Part shown: positions 24,222 to 35,576 of the stretch, in pieces
Position numbering within the stretch: position 1 is the first letter of the stretch
Layout of the letters: each line of letters begins with the position of its first letter
NCBI GenBank assembly: GCA_016508695.1
Contig: VNKQ01000006.1
Span: 372,001-436,000, forward strand
Direction: 5' to 3'
Source: Hyphodiscus hymeniophilus
Lineage: Eukaryota; Ascomycota; Leotiomycetes; Helotiales; Hyphodiscaceae
Length of the DNA stretch: 64,000 nt
Notes under the pieces: generated by a model
Seen by the model: only the letters and a program-made list of their open reading frames with translations
Databases searched by the model: none
Told to the model about the DNA's origin: nothing
Made by a program: the position numbers and the translations under genes

Positions 24222-25488
24222 TGATGGGTATGAAGCTGTTGAGAGATTGTAGATATGTTACCGCGGGATGATTGCTTTTGAGCTTCAGCCATGACATTTA
24301 GTGGGCCATGCACCGGCAGGGGTTTGAACGCTTGGAAACATGTGGCTGTTTCGAGGCGGTTGAAACTTTTGACAATCACTCTTGTAGATATCTCCTTACA
24401 TCAAGACGAGTTGTTATGAAATCTTCCTCTTTTGCCCCCCCTCAGTTGGAACAAATCCAGTTGAATATTACCGGGTTGAAGTCTTTAGTTTTGTCCTACG
24501 AAAATGGCCAGCCATACTTACTCAACGATTTGATGCAAAATGCGTTAATAAACATGATTTTCGCTCCCGTATCATCACTTCTGCTTTACTTTCAACTTCC
24601 TTTATTGTCTTTTATCCTTTCACTATCATCTCCTCTTTTGCTGCATTTCCAATACCGGTCGTCGGTGTTCGCTGAACACTCGTCCTTTTCGCTGGGCTAT
24701 CAATCAAAAAATACGTTGTCCGGATTTTGAATGGACAGTCAACAAGGGCCAGAACCAGAAAGAAATGACTGCTGGAGTCAGCCATGGGCCATCAAGCATG
24801 CTATCCTCTCTTTTCCGGGGAAATTAATGTAGAGATTTTTGGGGTTCATTTACGTTGGAGGGCAGTTACTTTGATAGGTTAGATGCTGGGTCTTATTCTT
24901 GGACTCTAGGACTAGCAAAATGAGACAAAGTTGAAACAAACATGAAGGTGGTGGGATGATGTAAAACGAGGTTGCAAAGCGTTCTCGATATGAAGCAAGT
25001 CACGGCATAGATGGAACCAGTATATAAGGTAACTCAAGGTCTCTTCCCAAATGATGATTGCGATATTGGAGAACTAGCTCTTCGATATTCCCCTAACCTA
25101 AAGACATACGATGTGTCTAGCTCTAGAATGTTTCACTAATAATACTACCATTAAAATTTTGGATTCCCAAATAGAGCATCCTGGTCATCCAACAGTCCAG
25201 TCCGCCAGGTCCATCTGAATTACAAGAGCTGCCTAGCGGCATTACCACACTATGTTATAGACAGAACCGCCCAGCCGGGGAACAATGAACAATAATACCA
25301 ATACAGGCGCCCAACCTATGAGGAGAAAGAGAGGCAATGCTTAAATCGAGTCGGGTATCAATCTCATCTCCTCTTCTTCCCTCACTTCAATCTCAACTTC
25401 ATGAATCCGTCGTAATCCATGCCCGCATTCGGTGATCATATCAACATCGGCCAAAAACATAACGGCATCCACTTCATCGCAAGCATCC
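24222..25488. other. Intergenic region, no gene seen
   Basis: About 1.27 kb holding the ETR1 promoter and the 3' flank of the next gene. One 140-codon frame near 24308 on the plus strand overlaps the expected ETR1 promoter and has no recognisable content. Confidence 0.5.
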
Positions 25489-26178
25489 TCATTCGCCCCT
25501 GATGTCTCTGAACATCTCTCCACCACCAAGACCCCCATCATCATCCACGATCTTGGCCTTCAACTGATTCAACTCGGGTAACTTCGGCGGCGGCGGTTCC
25601 TTCTTCTCCTGTCTCACTACCGGCTGCACCGGCGTCGGATTCTCATAGACCACACTCGTCCTCTTGCCTCCTCCCCCCAGCTTACTGAACCAGCTCCCGC
25701 TCTTCTTCTTCGCCAGCTCCGGTCTTCCACTCATAAAGCTACTCGGGCTATCGGGCCTCCCCCCACCCAGTATATCCTCGTTCGAGCCGTTATCATGATT
25801 GCCGTTCGTGTAGTTTGTGTTCAAGCTCTTCCGACTCAGGAAGCGTCGTATGCTGCTCGGGCGACTCGTAGAGGCCGGACTCAGGGGTGGGTGGTCAACT
25901 GTAGTGGTAGTTCGTCCGCGTCCATCATAGACTCCACTCCCGCTAAACGCTGCATTCCCGTTAGGCGCTGCATTCCCGTTGATAGGTGTTGGCGTTGGTG
26001 CAGAGCTTGCGGCCTGGGCTGCAGGAACTGGCGTGGGCGTGGGCGTGGGCGCAGGCGCTCTCTCTTCTATCGGCGAGTCGGGTGGAGGAGGGATATCTGT
26101 ACCGTCTGTAAGGGAGAAGGAGACGGGTGTGAGGGCGGGGAGAGTGAATCGCCCATTGGGCTTGCCGTTGGCCGGCAT
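25489..26178 (-). CDS. Pro/Ser-rich, probably disordered protein of unknown function
   Basis: The ATG at 26178 (MPANGKPNGRFTLPALTPVSF) was chosen over a longer frame because the upstream extension has no domain content and the sequence becomes protein-like here; 229 residues. The first half is low-complexity (repeated PTP, PPP and NGNAAPNG); then come SIRRFLSRKSLNTNYTNGN, a basic SGSWFSKLGGGGKRTS patch, a PPPPKLPELNQLKAKI segment and a short acidic/Gly tail ending GGGEMFRDIRGE. The conserved-looking blocks sit in the C-terminal half. I do not recognise a catalytic domain; the layout resembles short adaptor or scaffold proteins. Head-to-head with the methyltransferase. Confidence 0.7.
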   Translation of the reverse strand: MPANGKPNGRFTLPALTPVSFSLTDGTDIPPPPDSPIEERAPAPTPTPTPVPAAQAASSAPTPTPINGNAAPNGNAAFSGSGVYDGRGRTTTTVDHPPLSPASTSRPSSIRRFLSRKSLNTNYTNGNHDNGSNEDILGGGRPDSPSSFMSGRPELAKKKSGSWFSKLGGGGKRTSVVYENPTPVQPVVRQEKKEPPPPKLPELNQLKAKIVDDDGGLGGGEMFRDIRGE

Positions 26179-27096
26179 TTTCTCCGATGTTTCTTCCCAC
26201 TGCTGGAATGTTTCGAAGCAGGATTGAGAAGAGCGTAAGCCGTGCCGGAGTCTACAGTAGATATCTTTTCGCTCTCGGACGGAGAATTGTGGCTCGTGCT
26301 CCGTTGTGTTTCCTCTTTGGGATATCTCCTGGTGGTATTCGTGATTGTGAAGCGGATGTACGGCGGAAGGTGGAATTCTCGGTCTAGAAAGGAGAGCTGT
26401 AAAGTTATTCGGTGAAGGTACAGGCTCGTGTGTGTTCTTGGAAATACAATTTGTGGTCGAAGGAGAACACAGTGATGGACGATCATTCACGGGCTTTCGA
26501 TCCTGGAGTACCAGCTGTTTTGTTCGGCTCGTTTGTAAGAAATGAGGGGGAGCCAATGATACACCACCAAGACGGGACACTACGAGACTACTTATGCAGG
26601 GACGAGAAGAAAAGGGGCCACAAAGTATGACTGTACAATGATACATTCGACTTCACGTCCAAGAATCTACGTGCAACATTCCCAGATTTTAATATTCCGA
26701 AACCCACCAGACCACAAGCTTGGCTGCTGGCGGAGTGTACCTATCGACTGCATTATCACGTGATAGCTCTCAAGATACCTTAGGGGGCAACTTTTCGACG
26801 CTTTCAAGTGAGGTTTCTTTAGGACCTATATGATATGTGAGAGAAGAGAGAAGAGAGAAGAGAGTTCTGAATCATTCTACTGTCAAAACCACAATTGGTA
26901 ATGTTAACGGAGGGCGCGGAGTTGTGAGTCATTCGTTGAGTTCTGCCCACTGAGCCACCTCTATTCATCCCGTGTATATATGCGAACGATGGCCTATCCT
27001 CTCGCATTTAAGTTTCAGATTCCCTGACCGAAGAAGAAGCTCTGATTCCTAGTACCAAATCGAGACAAGCCAGATTGGAAGTTCCAGAGGCTGAAC
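26179..27096. other. Divergent intergenic region
   Basis: 918 bp. It contains a perfect 12-bp palindrome around CACGTG at 26754-26765 (listed separately) and a short purine tandem repeat (unit agagaag, about 3.5 copies) near 26840-26865. No coding sequence is supported. Confidence 0.55.
26754..26765. promoter_or_regulatory. Palindromic E-box TATCACGTGATA
   Basis: Perfect palindrome with the CACGTG core, expected to bind a bHLH dimer of the Cbf1 kind. It lies 332 bp upstream of the methyltransferase ATG and 576 bp upstream of the divergent gene. Use is inferred. Confidence 0.4.
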
Positions 27097-27897
27097 ATGT
27101 CTACTTCCCGGCCAGTCCAATCAGTCTCCAATGCCGAGCTCTACAATCGCTGGGCCAAAGTACAATCACCCTTCCGAGTCTCTCAGTACCATCACTAACA
27201 GCCCCTCCAGGTATACGACACAGACGGTAACATCCTCCAAGCCCTCGATGACCTCCTACTTCCCACTCTCCTCACTCAACTCTTCACCACCATTCAGACT
27301 TCTAATCCAAACTCCACCACCAACTCGCCAACGCTTACCATTACCGAGCTTGGCGCTGGAACAGGGCGCAACACTGTCAAACTCCTCTCTCCCGCCCTCT
27401 CGCCCAGCATCTCAATTTCTCACATCAACGCCCTAGATCTCAGTCCGGGCATGTTAGAAGTAGCACGTGAGCGCTGTTGCAAATACCTCTCAGCAAAGAC
27501 CCCAAGCCTGGCGAAGGACCCAGAGGTAGCGTTTTTTGAATTCGATGCTCTGAACCCCGCTAAGTTCCTGGATGTGAGAACGGAGGTTGCAGGGAAAGCG
27601 GATGTGGTACTGTCCACCTTGGTGCTTGAGCATTTACCCATCGATGTGTTCTTCAAGACCGTGAGGGGTCTGTTGAGGGAAACGGGATGGCTGGTGCTTA
27701 CGAACATGCACGCTGAGATGGGGAGACTCAGCCAAGCTGGTTTCGTCGATGAAGAGACGGGGGAAAAGATTCGCGGCGAGAGTTATGTTTATGAGGTTCA
27801 CGAGGTTTTGGAAGAGGGAAATAAATGGGGATTTCATTTGGAAGGAGAGGTGATAGAAAGGGGGTGGAGGAAAGTGATGTTGGGGATGGAAGAGTAA
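27097..27897 (+). CDS. SAM-dependent methyltransferase, class I
   Basis: Exon 1 (27097-27159) begins MSTSRPVQSVSNAELYNRWA. After a 51-nt intron (27160-27210, with CTAAC and CCAG) exon 2 continues VYDTDGNILQALDD and runs to TAA at 27895-27897; 249 residues. The fold is shown by motif I ELGAGTGRNTVKLL, the acidic post-motif ALDLSPGMLEVAR, FFEFDALNP, and motif IV-like VVLSTLVLEHLP. The opening (NAELYNRWAKVYDTDGN) is typical of small fungal class I methyltransferases of unknown substrate. No neighbouring genes point to a pathway. Confidence 0.87.
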
Positions 27898-28511
27898 TGG
27901 GAAATCGAGGGAATAAATGGATTGGGATCAGGACTTGGTTTGGGATGGTGCTGAGGGTCGCGTGAGTGTAGCAAACTGCGCGTTTGGATGGTCATCATGG
28001 CGGTAAAAGATGGACGGAAAAGATCGTAGAGAGTGAAGTCATTTGTGCAAATCTATGAGGGTATATACAGCTCTAAGCATGAGTTTGGATTTGAAGCCAG
28101 GGTTTCTTATTCCACTTTCTGTCCTAGGGTGATTCACCAACCCATATTCGTGGTAAGGGAATGGTCGTTGACATGGATCAGTGGTACTCCCGGTATATAA
28201 GGTTATCAAGATCTCAGTCGGCTGTGAAATGACTAGGTATTTTCCAAGTAGTACACTTCAGGCATCGTCAAAACTCGGAAAAAATTGAGGGTTTCCCACC
28301 CAACCAGGTAACGTCTTACCAAAACTCGCAACATCGTCTTCGTCCATCAGAGAGCTCTCTCGGCCAATGCAAGTCTGCATAACATTATTTTAATGCCTGC
28401 AGCTACAGGAGCTCCTGTGTGGGACCAATCCGAGTAGGACAGAAACGGGAGCGCGTGCAGTGCGCCCTTCCCATTTTGTATTGGAATCAGCTAAGGCAGA
28501 GATTTAATGGA
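27898..28511. other. Intergenic region between convergent genes
   Basis: 614 bp of 3' flanks of the methyltransferase and GatA genes. Nothing recognised. Confidence 0.5.
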
Positions 28512-30573
28512 TCATTTCTGGTTGTCGCCGGAAGTCATGCTATCCCAGTCTCCAAAAGCGTCCTCGACAAATCGATCGATTTCTTTCGCAGTGCGAGGCT
28601 CGCGCATTCTGTTTTCGCCTCCGACTGTTGGATGTTTCCTTAAGTCAAAGCTCTTTCCTGATGACAGGTAGGTCTTTACTTCAAAGCTCTCCGTCGACAG
28701 GTGAGTCCTTATTCTCACGGTCTCCTCTGACCCCTTTTGGAAGCCTTTCGAAGAGGTAACTCTTCTTATCAGTGCCGCAGTATGCTTCTTAACAAGTGAC
28801 GCCTTACGGGCTTGTAATTTCGCGAGCGCCGATGCAGTAAGGAGGAGTCGATAGTCGTCCGAGAACTGCCCAATAATCTGTATTCCCGCAAAGCCAGGCT
28901 GTTTCCCTGGAAGCTTGAATGGAATACTTATGGCAGGAAGTCCGGCCAAACTTGAAGGAACTGTGAAGACATCGTTCATATAAGTCTCCACAGACGACTG
29001 TTTTTGGACAACGTTGCGGGTGGGTGGAAGAGTTGGTGAAGTAGGGCAGACTATGAAGTCCACTTGCGGTGGGCCTTTCTTGTCTTCCATTGGCACGGTT
29101 TCAGCCATATCGCTGAGGTTGAATTGTTCCTGATACCTGAGGAGATTAGGAAGCGCAAACACCCTGTCAAAGTCCCGCTGCACAAGTCGCCGAACCTTTT
29201 GAGCTTTGATGAAATAATTGTCGATGGCCTTTGAGCTAAGGGTGTATGACCCCAGAAGAATTCGTCTTTTGACTTCGTCCCCCAAGCCTTCACCTCGCGT
29301 TCTAGAATATAGAACATTACCTGCCCCATCACTAGAGTCAGCGCGTGTTCCGTACCTGACTCCGTCGTATTTGGCGAGGTTGGAAGCAGCTTCAGCGGCG
29401 GCGATAATATAGTACGCAGAGAGAGCATGCTTTGTGTTGGGCAGAGAAACGGGCACGAGAGTGCAACCCCTTTCCTGGAAAAGGTTCAGGGCGTGTCGCC
29501 ACTCTTCTCTGACGGCGGGATCTAGCTCAGCGATATTGTATTCCATGGGTATGCCGATCTTTAGGCGCCGGAAGTTTGTTTGTAGATATTGGCCAACCCC
29601 TTCATTCCGGTGAACTCTGCCAGAAGATATAGCCAGCACCTTTCGCTCGTTGCGCATACGGTACAATGACTTCGCTCCCAGAGAGGTCGGATCACGAGAC
29701 TCAGAGTACATGACCTCTGGTGTCAACGTCTCCAGTATACTTTGAGCCGACGTGCCCAACACACCAACAGTATCTAAAGAATTTGCGTATGGAATTACGC
29801 CCCAGCGAGAAATACGACCATAAGAGGGTTTGAAGCCAAAAATGCCCGTATATGCGGCAGGAAGTCTCACAGATCCACCTGTATCTGTTCCCAAAGCAAA
29901 ACCGCACTCTCCAGTCACAACGGCCATAGCACTGCCACCCGAGCTACCTCCGACGGAGTGTCTGCGTAAAGGTGACATGCCAAGAACGGGACCAAAAAAT
30001 GAGTTGGTAGAGTGGGAGCCCATGCCAAATTCATCCAGGTTGGTTTTACCCAGGACGACCTTGCCATTCTTAGGGTTGCTTTTGGGATTCCTTAACTGAT
30101 CCACAACTGTAGCCTCAAAAGGACTCTGATACTTCTGAAGAATCTTAGAGCCACTTGTTGTGAAATGATTTTTAGTGGCTATGTTGTCTTTCACAGCAAA
30201 GGGCTTTTTACGAGGCTTTCCCCCTTTCACAAGACGATCAAGTTCTGCGGCAGCTAGACGTGAGAGATCAGTAACGCGCATTCCAGGCTGACCAAATAAC
30301 GGAATGTCTACCTTCTGCGGGGGTCTCTTGCTCTGACCTGGAGATAAAGGCATTACAGTCCTTTGAAACTGAGTTCGCATCTGCGCTAGGTTGAGATTTC
30401 CGTTTGGATTTTGACAGGTTGAGCCTTATGGTCTTATACCCAGCAGGGGCCCGTGGGCGCAGTTTCTGGTTGCCTCGACCAACATTTACAACCTCCTCCT
30501 GCTTCAGAGGGGCCACATGTAGTTCCCGAATGAGCGATGGCGGCTTTGTTTTCCAAACAATTGAACGCAGCAT
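28512..30573 (-). CDS. gatA: Mitochondrial glutamyl-tRNA(Gln) amidotransferase subunit A
   Basis: Catalytic amidase of the GatCAB-type complex that converts Glu-tRNA(Gln) to Gln-tRNA(Gln) in mitochondria. Amidase-signature residues are all present: Lys in PFAVKDNIAT, the Ser of VGGSSGGSA, and the nucleophile Ser of GTDTGGSVRLPA. The longest frame begins near 30380, but its first codons are intronic. I place exon 1 at 30573-30312 (MLRSIVWKTKPPSLIR ... KDCNAFISRSEQ), a 58-nt intron at 30254-30311, and exon 2 at 30253-28512 (AAELDRLVKGGK). The NAFIS block just before the intron is the conserved GatA N-terminus, which supports this. 667 residues, with a C-terminal extension of about 100 residues beyond the amidase fold. 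Confidence 0.9.
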
Positions 30574-31194
30574 TGGATTGTCGACGACCGCCCCGTGCTG
30601 GAATGGACCTCGACCTCGTAACTCGCCGTCGCCGTCGCCGTCGTTGATTGATTGGTATCTGGGACTTTTAAGACGTATGCTCCGGTTGTAGTGTACTTTG
30701 GCGCATGCCCTGATATGTGCTATGCATGCGGCATTGGACTGTTCAGCCAAAATACCGTGGCAGGCTGGGCTTCGCCCTCTTCCCAGTCGTATAGGTTATC
30801 TGAAGCTTTTGGTAATGTGCAGTTCGGTATGCTCTCGGGTGGAGGAGTCTTGCAGCAAAGCGTTGTACAGTATGCAAGGAGACGTGTTTGCCTTTCAAAC
30901 TGTTGTTATGCTGGATTTCGCCGTGGCGTCACTGTCGTCAAGATTGTCTGAAGCTCTTCGACATTTTGTACCTCGATGTTCGGAATATCTTGAAGATCCC
31001 TGCCTCGTCGGCACTTCGTACTGGATCGCCGACACAAATAGACGTCACTTGACTCCAACTTTGGTGATCCAGGTACCAGCTCTGTTCACACACAACGACC
31101 ACCAAACTGCGAACCTCACATCTTGTAACACTGTTGACCTATCACTTCGAAGTCCTTTCCGTCCAATGCTGGTTGGCTGTTATTGCTCGAAAGC
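30574..31194. other. Divergent intergenic region GatA/metallophosphatase
   Basis: 621 bp with both promoters. A short cgtcgc-type hexamer repeat lies near 30618-30645. Two plus-strand open frames here have no domain content. Confidence 0.5.
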
Positions 31195-33081
31195 ATGGCG
31201 AGACGAACGCTTCTTTGCGCCGGGCTCCTAACTTCAGTCGCTCTCGCAGGACAACCTGAAGCTCCGAAGCCTGTGGCTGCGCCGATGAGGCCCTTGCCAT
31301 GGGGGCAACTGAATTTTATGCAGACAACAGACACGCATGGCTGGCATGCGGGACATTTGCAAGAGTGAGCATCCTCTTCTAACTACCTGGACCTCAGCCT
31401 GACACTGCACAGACCACAGTACTCCGCAGACTGGGGAGACTACATCTCTTTTGCAGAGCGGATGCGCAAGAAGGCCGATAAAGAAGGAAGGGATCTTCTC
31501 CTCATCGATACGGGAGATAGGATAGAAGGAAATGGGTTATATGATGCGTCGGATCCCAAAGGGAAATACACCTACGATATATTCAAGGAACAGGACATCG
31601 ATGTTATTTGCACAGGAAACCACGAACTATACCAAAGCGATGCCTCTACTCGAGAATACACCCAGACTGTGCCCAATTTCAAAGGTAAATACCTAGCGTC
31701 CAATCTCGACTACATAGATCCACAGACGGGGGACCAAATTCCCATGGCCCAACGATACCGGAAGTTCACGACGAAGAATCAAGGCATTCGCATCTTGGCA
31801 TTTGGGTTTCTGTTCGATTTCACGGGGAACGCGAATAATACAAAGGTGCAGCCTGTCGAGAATACGATCAAAGAAAAATGGTTTCAAGAAGCAATCCGTG
31901 AAGATGTCGATCTGTTCGTAGTGATCGGGCATGTTACTCTTGAAGGGCCCGAGTATAAAGCTCTATTCAAAGCAATAAGAAGTCAGAAGTGGGACACTCC
32001 AATCCAATTCTTCGGTGGACACAGCCATATCCGAGACTTCGTGAAGTACGACAGCAAAGCATATGGAGTACAAGCAGGACGATATATGGAGACTATCGGC
32101 TGGATGTCTATTGACGGGATCCAAGGGAAAGGGAAAAACAAGGACCGTAAGGACCATGAGACCCGTGCGAGTCTGTCTTTCAACCGACGATACATAGACA
32201 ACAATCTTTTCGGCTACCACTACCATACCGGCTTGAACGAGACCACCTTCCCTACCGAACATGGGAAAAACGTTTCCTCGTTAATCCAAACATCTCGAAA
32301 AGCCCTTAATCTTGATCACAGCTATGGCTGCGCTCCCAAAGACCTCTGGCTTAACCGTGCACCATATCCAAGCAACGACAGTCTCCTAACATGGCTCGAG
32401 ACAGAAGTGATCCCAGTCATCGCCATAAGCCCAGATCGTAAAGATGTCCCCACACTAGCCATCACCAACTCAGGAGCTATGCGATTCGATATCTTCAAAG
32501 GTGCCTTCACAATAGACACTACTTACATCATATCGCCATTCGTCAGCAAGTTTCTCTTCCTCAAAGACGTGCCCTATAAATCCGCCAAAGCCCTCCTTCC
32601 ACTTCTCAATAGCGGAGGACCAGTTTTCGAGGCTGCAGAATCCAAAGCTCAACACCTTGCGCCTCCAGAACAGATATCCATTCACTCTGACATTATCGCC
32701 ACTTCTCTTCCCTCAAAGCCCTTCTTCGATCCCTTGTCGCCCCAACACACCTTCCTCTCTTCCAATAGCGATGAACCAGATCTTATTCCTGGCTACACAA
32801 CCAAAGACGCAGGAGGTACCGATGGAGATGACACATTGCATTCACAGATCTCATTTTATAGAGTGCCTAACTGCATCCAATCGGCGATCTCCATGCCCGA
32901 GGATGAAGACCCGGAGGTTGTTGATCTGGTATTTGTGGATTTTATCCAGCCTTGGGTTTTGACTGCGTTGCAGTTTACTGGTGAGATGTATAATAAGAGC
33001 GATGTCAAAGTGTATCGGGAGGAGACGCTGACCGACCTGATGGCGGCTTGGATCAAGGAGAATTGGCAGCATGATTGTTAG
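31195..33081 (+). CDS. Secreted or vacuolar calcineurin-like metallophosphatase (5'-nucleotidase-like, YHR202W-type)
   Basis: Exon 1 (31195-31364) encodes a signal peptide ([19 protein letters not shown]) and the first metal-binding motif [11 protein letters not shown] (Asp46, His48). Exon 2 (31413-33081) follows a 48-nt intron. It carries [21 protein letters not shown] and GGHSHIRD, the remaining metal ligands of the dinuclear phosphoesterase core, then a 5'-nucleotidase-like C-terminal domain with [12 protein letters not shown] and YIISPF. 612 residues. Closest known relative by memory is yeast YHR202W, a vacuolar protein of this family. The substrate is unknown; a phosphomonoester or nucleotide is inferred. 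Confidence 0.9.
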
Positions 33082-33395
33082 GTTGATTTGATTAGATGAA
33101 GTATTTTTGGGTAAATTGATAGGATTGTTTGGCGTTGGAATCGGTTGGGATACCAGACGGCATATTTCGGCGGATTGACGTACTTAGATGAGCTTACCTA
33201 TGGAAATGGCAACGAGGATTAAGAAGTTGTTTCATTACCAATATGGCCAACAAAGTCAACGTTTTTATTCTATCTGTTGGTCATGCCATTGCGCGACTCA
33301 ATATCGAAATCCATGCCCAGTACCAACGCCAACCACCCTCCCATCAGCTACAATGCTCCCAAGCGACACCAGCAAAACCAAGAGCAAGAATGCCA
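33082..33395. other. Intergenic region between convergent genes
   Basis: 314 bp of 3' flanks; nothing recognised. Confidence 0.5.
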
Positions 33396-34757
33396 CTACC
33401 CATGCCTCTGCGCCGCATCTCTGAAAGCCTCTTCCTGCATCGCAAGGAGTTGTTCCGTAGAGAGGCCGCTCTGCTCTAGTTTGTTGGCCTTCTTTTCCCG
33501 TCCCTGTTGGTTTTATAAGCCCAAATTCCTAATACACCTGGAAAATACGAGAGGAGAATACACACCTTCAATTGCTCCTTGTGCTCACTAGCAACATCCA
33601 TAATATCCCCCACGTACTCACCAAAGCCCAGCTGCTCGAGCGCCTTGGTAATATGCTCACACGCTATCGTCTTCTTGCTCTCCTTTTCGCTGATCTCGTT
33701 GGCTTCGGAAGATATCAGCGTGATGAACTCGACGCAGCATTCGATTAGGAGATCTCTGGCGTCTTTGCCGAAGGCGAGGCCACTGCTTGGGGGCAGGATT
33801 TCGGTCACGATCTTTTGGACCGTTGCTTGGTAATATATTAGCTCAATGGGTTTGAGGAATACGAATCAAAAGATCGGCCAATCCTGATATGATGTGCCTT
33901 CGCTGAAGCCGGACCTTGTCCTGCTGGGGCCATCTGGAAGGTGATCCGGGCATTGCAATGAATAGGGCTCTCCGATCTTTGATTGAGAAGACTAGACTCG
34001 GTTGATGCGGAAGGTTCCTGGACCGGAGAAAAAGTTTAGGAACAGTCCAGATAAGTTTTCGGTAGTACCCTCGGTTGGGAGCTGCTCATCCAAGTGCTAT
34101 ATTAGCAAGAAGGGCGAGAGCAAAGTCTCCAATAGTCGTAACATCGTAAGACTCGATGTCGAGTTTGGCCGTAATCCGAGACAATCGTACTGATTTAAGA
34201 CATATAGGCCCAGTGAATCGTCACGAAGCTTTATCCTTGGGGAAAAGGTTTAAGCTCTTGATGGGACAACGATCGTGCATGTAGTTGCTGGATGCGAAGC
34301 ACAGACTATTCGACAAGATCTAATTCCGGATCCTGCTTACGGCCTTCGACGTATTCTGGAGTTCCATCTTTGTTCTCGTAGATTTCCCATCGGCAATTCT
34401 GACTAGTTGACTCTCCGGCATCAACGAGCTGCACCGGGGGTTGCCAAAAAGGCGCTGGGTGATTTCGACAGGAGGCAAATGCATGAACAAAGGCGAGCAA
34501 GGGAAAACATAAGTACCTTTTGGTAGTGACAAATCATCATTTGCTTCGTCCCAATTAGCTTTTCTCTTATTCTAGTGATGAGATAGTAATCTGGATGCCT
34601 TATGAATGAAATTTTGGAAATTAGTGAAATGGACGAAAGCTGACTTTGCTGGACTTCCAGACAGCTTGACAAGGTCAACGTGAAATATGTACCCGAAACG
34701 AAAGTCATCAAAAGCCAGAGAAAAGAAGGGCTCACAAGTAAATTCTTTGTCCGACAT
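33396..34757 (-). CDS. ncb2: NC2-beta (Dr1/Ncb2) histone-fold transcription regulator
   Basis: Beta subunit of negative cofactor 2, which binds TBP on DNA with NC2-alpha. Rebuilt from four exons: 34757-34736 (MSDKEFT), 34558-34517 (ANDDLSLPK), 33825-33566 (ATVQKIVTEILPP, the histone fold through CCVEFITLISSEANEI and TIACEHITKALEQLGFG), and 33503-33396 (KKANKLEQSGLSTEQLLAMQ, stop TAG). The sum, 432 nt, gives 143 residues, the expected size for a filamentous fungus. The last intron (33504-33565) is 62 nt and intron 1 is 177 nt, but intron 2 (33826-34516) is 691 nt, far beyond its neighbours. The short first exon rests on motif and frame agreement only. Confidence 0.87.
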
Positions 34758-35576
34758 GATGTTTCAAATTTCGGTGTGAATTTTGAAATGTTGAATATCT
34801 ACATAAAAGTTAGTCTAAGTGCAAGAGTTAAGGGGGTTTCAATGCCTACGTTGGCGTTTTATAATGCAATATCAACATTCGCTTCTGCCTTGTGTCGCGT
34901 TTGGCATGTTTTTACGGCGGGACAAGGCCAGGTATTTGTATGCGAGGCTGAGTGCCATTTTTCATACTAGCTGCAACAGGCGTGGTACAGAAAGACGCTA
35001 CGACACGTGACATCAACACTGTCGAGCCTCACAGGATTTATTCTAATGAGCTGGCTGAGTCTTTTCAAATGGAAAAGTACTTTTTGTGCTGTGTTTGGTG
35101 AAGTTTAAAGAGCCAAGGTTTGGGGCCCGTCCAATCCTGCTTCTGCCTTTTCCATCTACGGCCTTTTTTCTCTCCTCTGCACTCTATCGTTATTCTTGCA
35201 GCTCAAGAGATAGACCTTAGCGCTCAGGCTCTAAGTACAACCTGCTGCACGAGTAGCTGAGCATCTTGAAAGCTATGATCTAAATTAAGGTGACAGTCAT
35301 CATTGGTGTGGCTAGATTAACATATAGATACAAGCAAGCGCCGCGCTTCGAATTCGAAGGTTTTCGGTCATGGGCCAGGCTTGACACATTCAACACTAGT
35401 GAACAGACAAAAGATTTTACTAAGCATTTCAAACTTGGAGGAACTTGGCATAGGATGAATATTATTCATTGTACATCTACAAACCACGTGGTATCGTTTT
35501 TATACAATATACTACAGAGCCGACGACTTGTCTAGCTTCCATGCCCGAGAACTCCAGCCAATATGATACAAGCTCA
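34758..35576. other. Intergenic region, no gene seen
   Basis: NC2-beta promoter side and mS45 3' flank. It contains CACGTGAC at 35004-35011 (a Cbf1-type core on the minus strand), about 250 bp upstream of the NC2-beta ATG. No coding sequence is supported. Confidence 0.5.

Noticed and set aside
26836..26866. Purine tandem repeat
   Set aside because: Only about 3.5 copies of a 7-mer; ordinary promoter low complexity.
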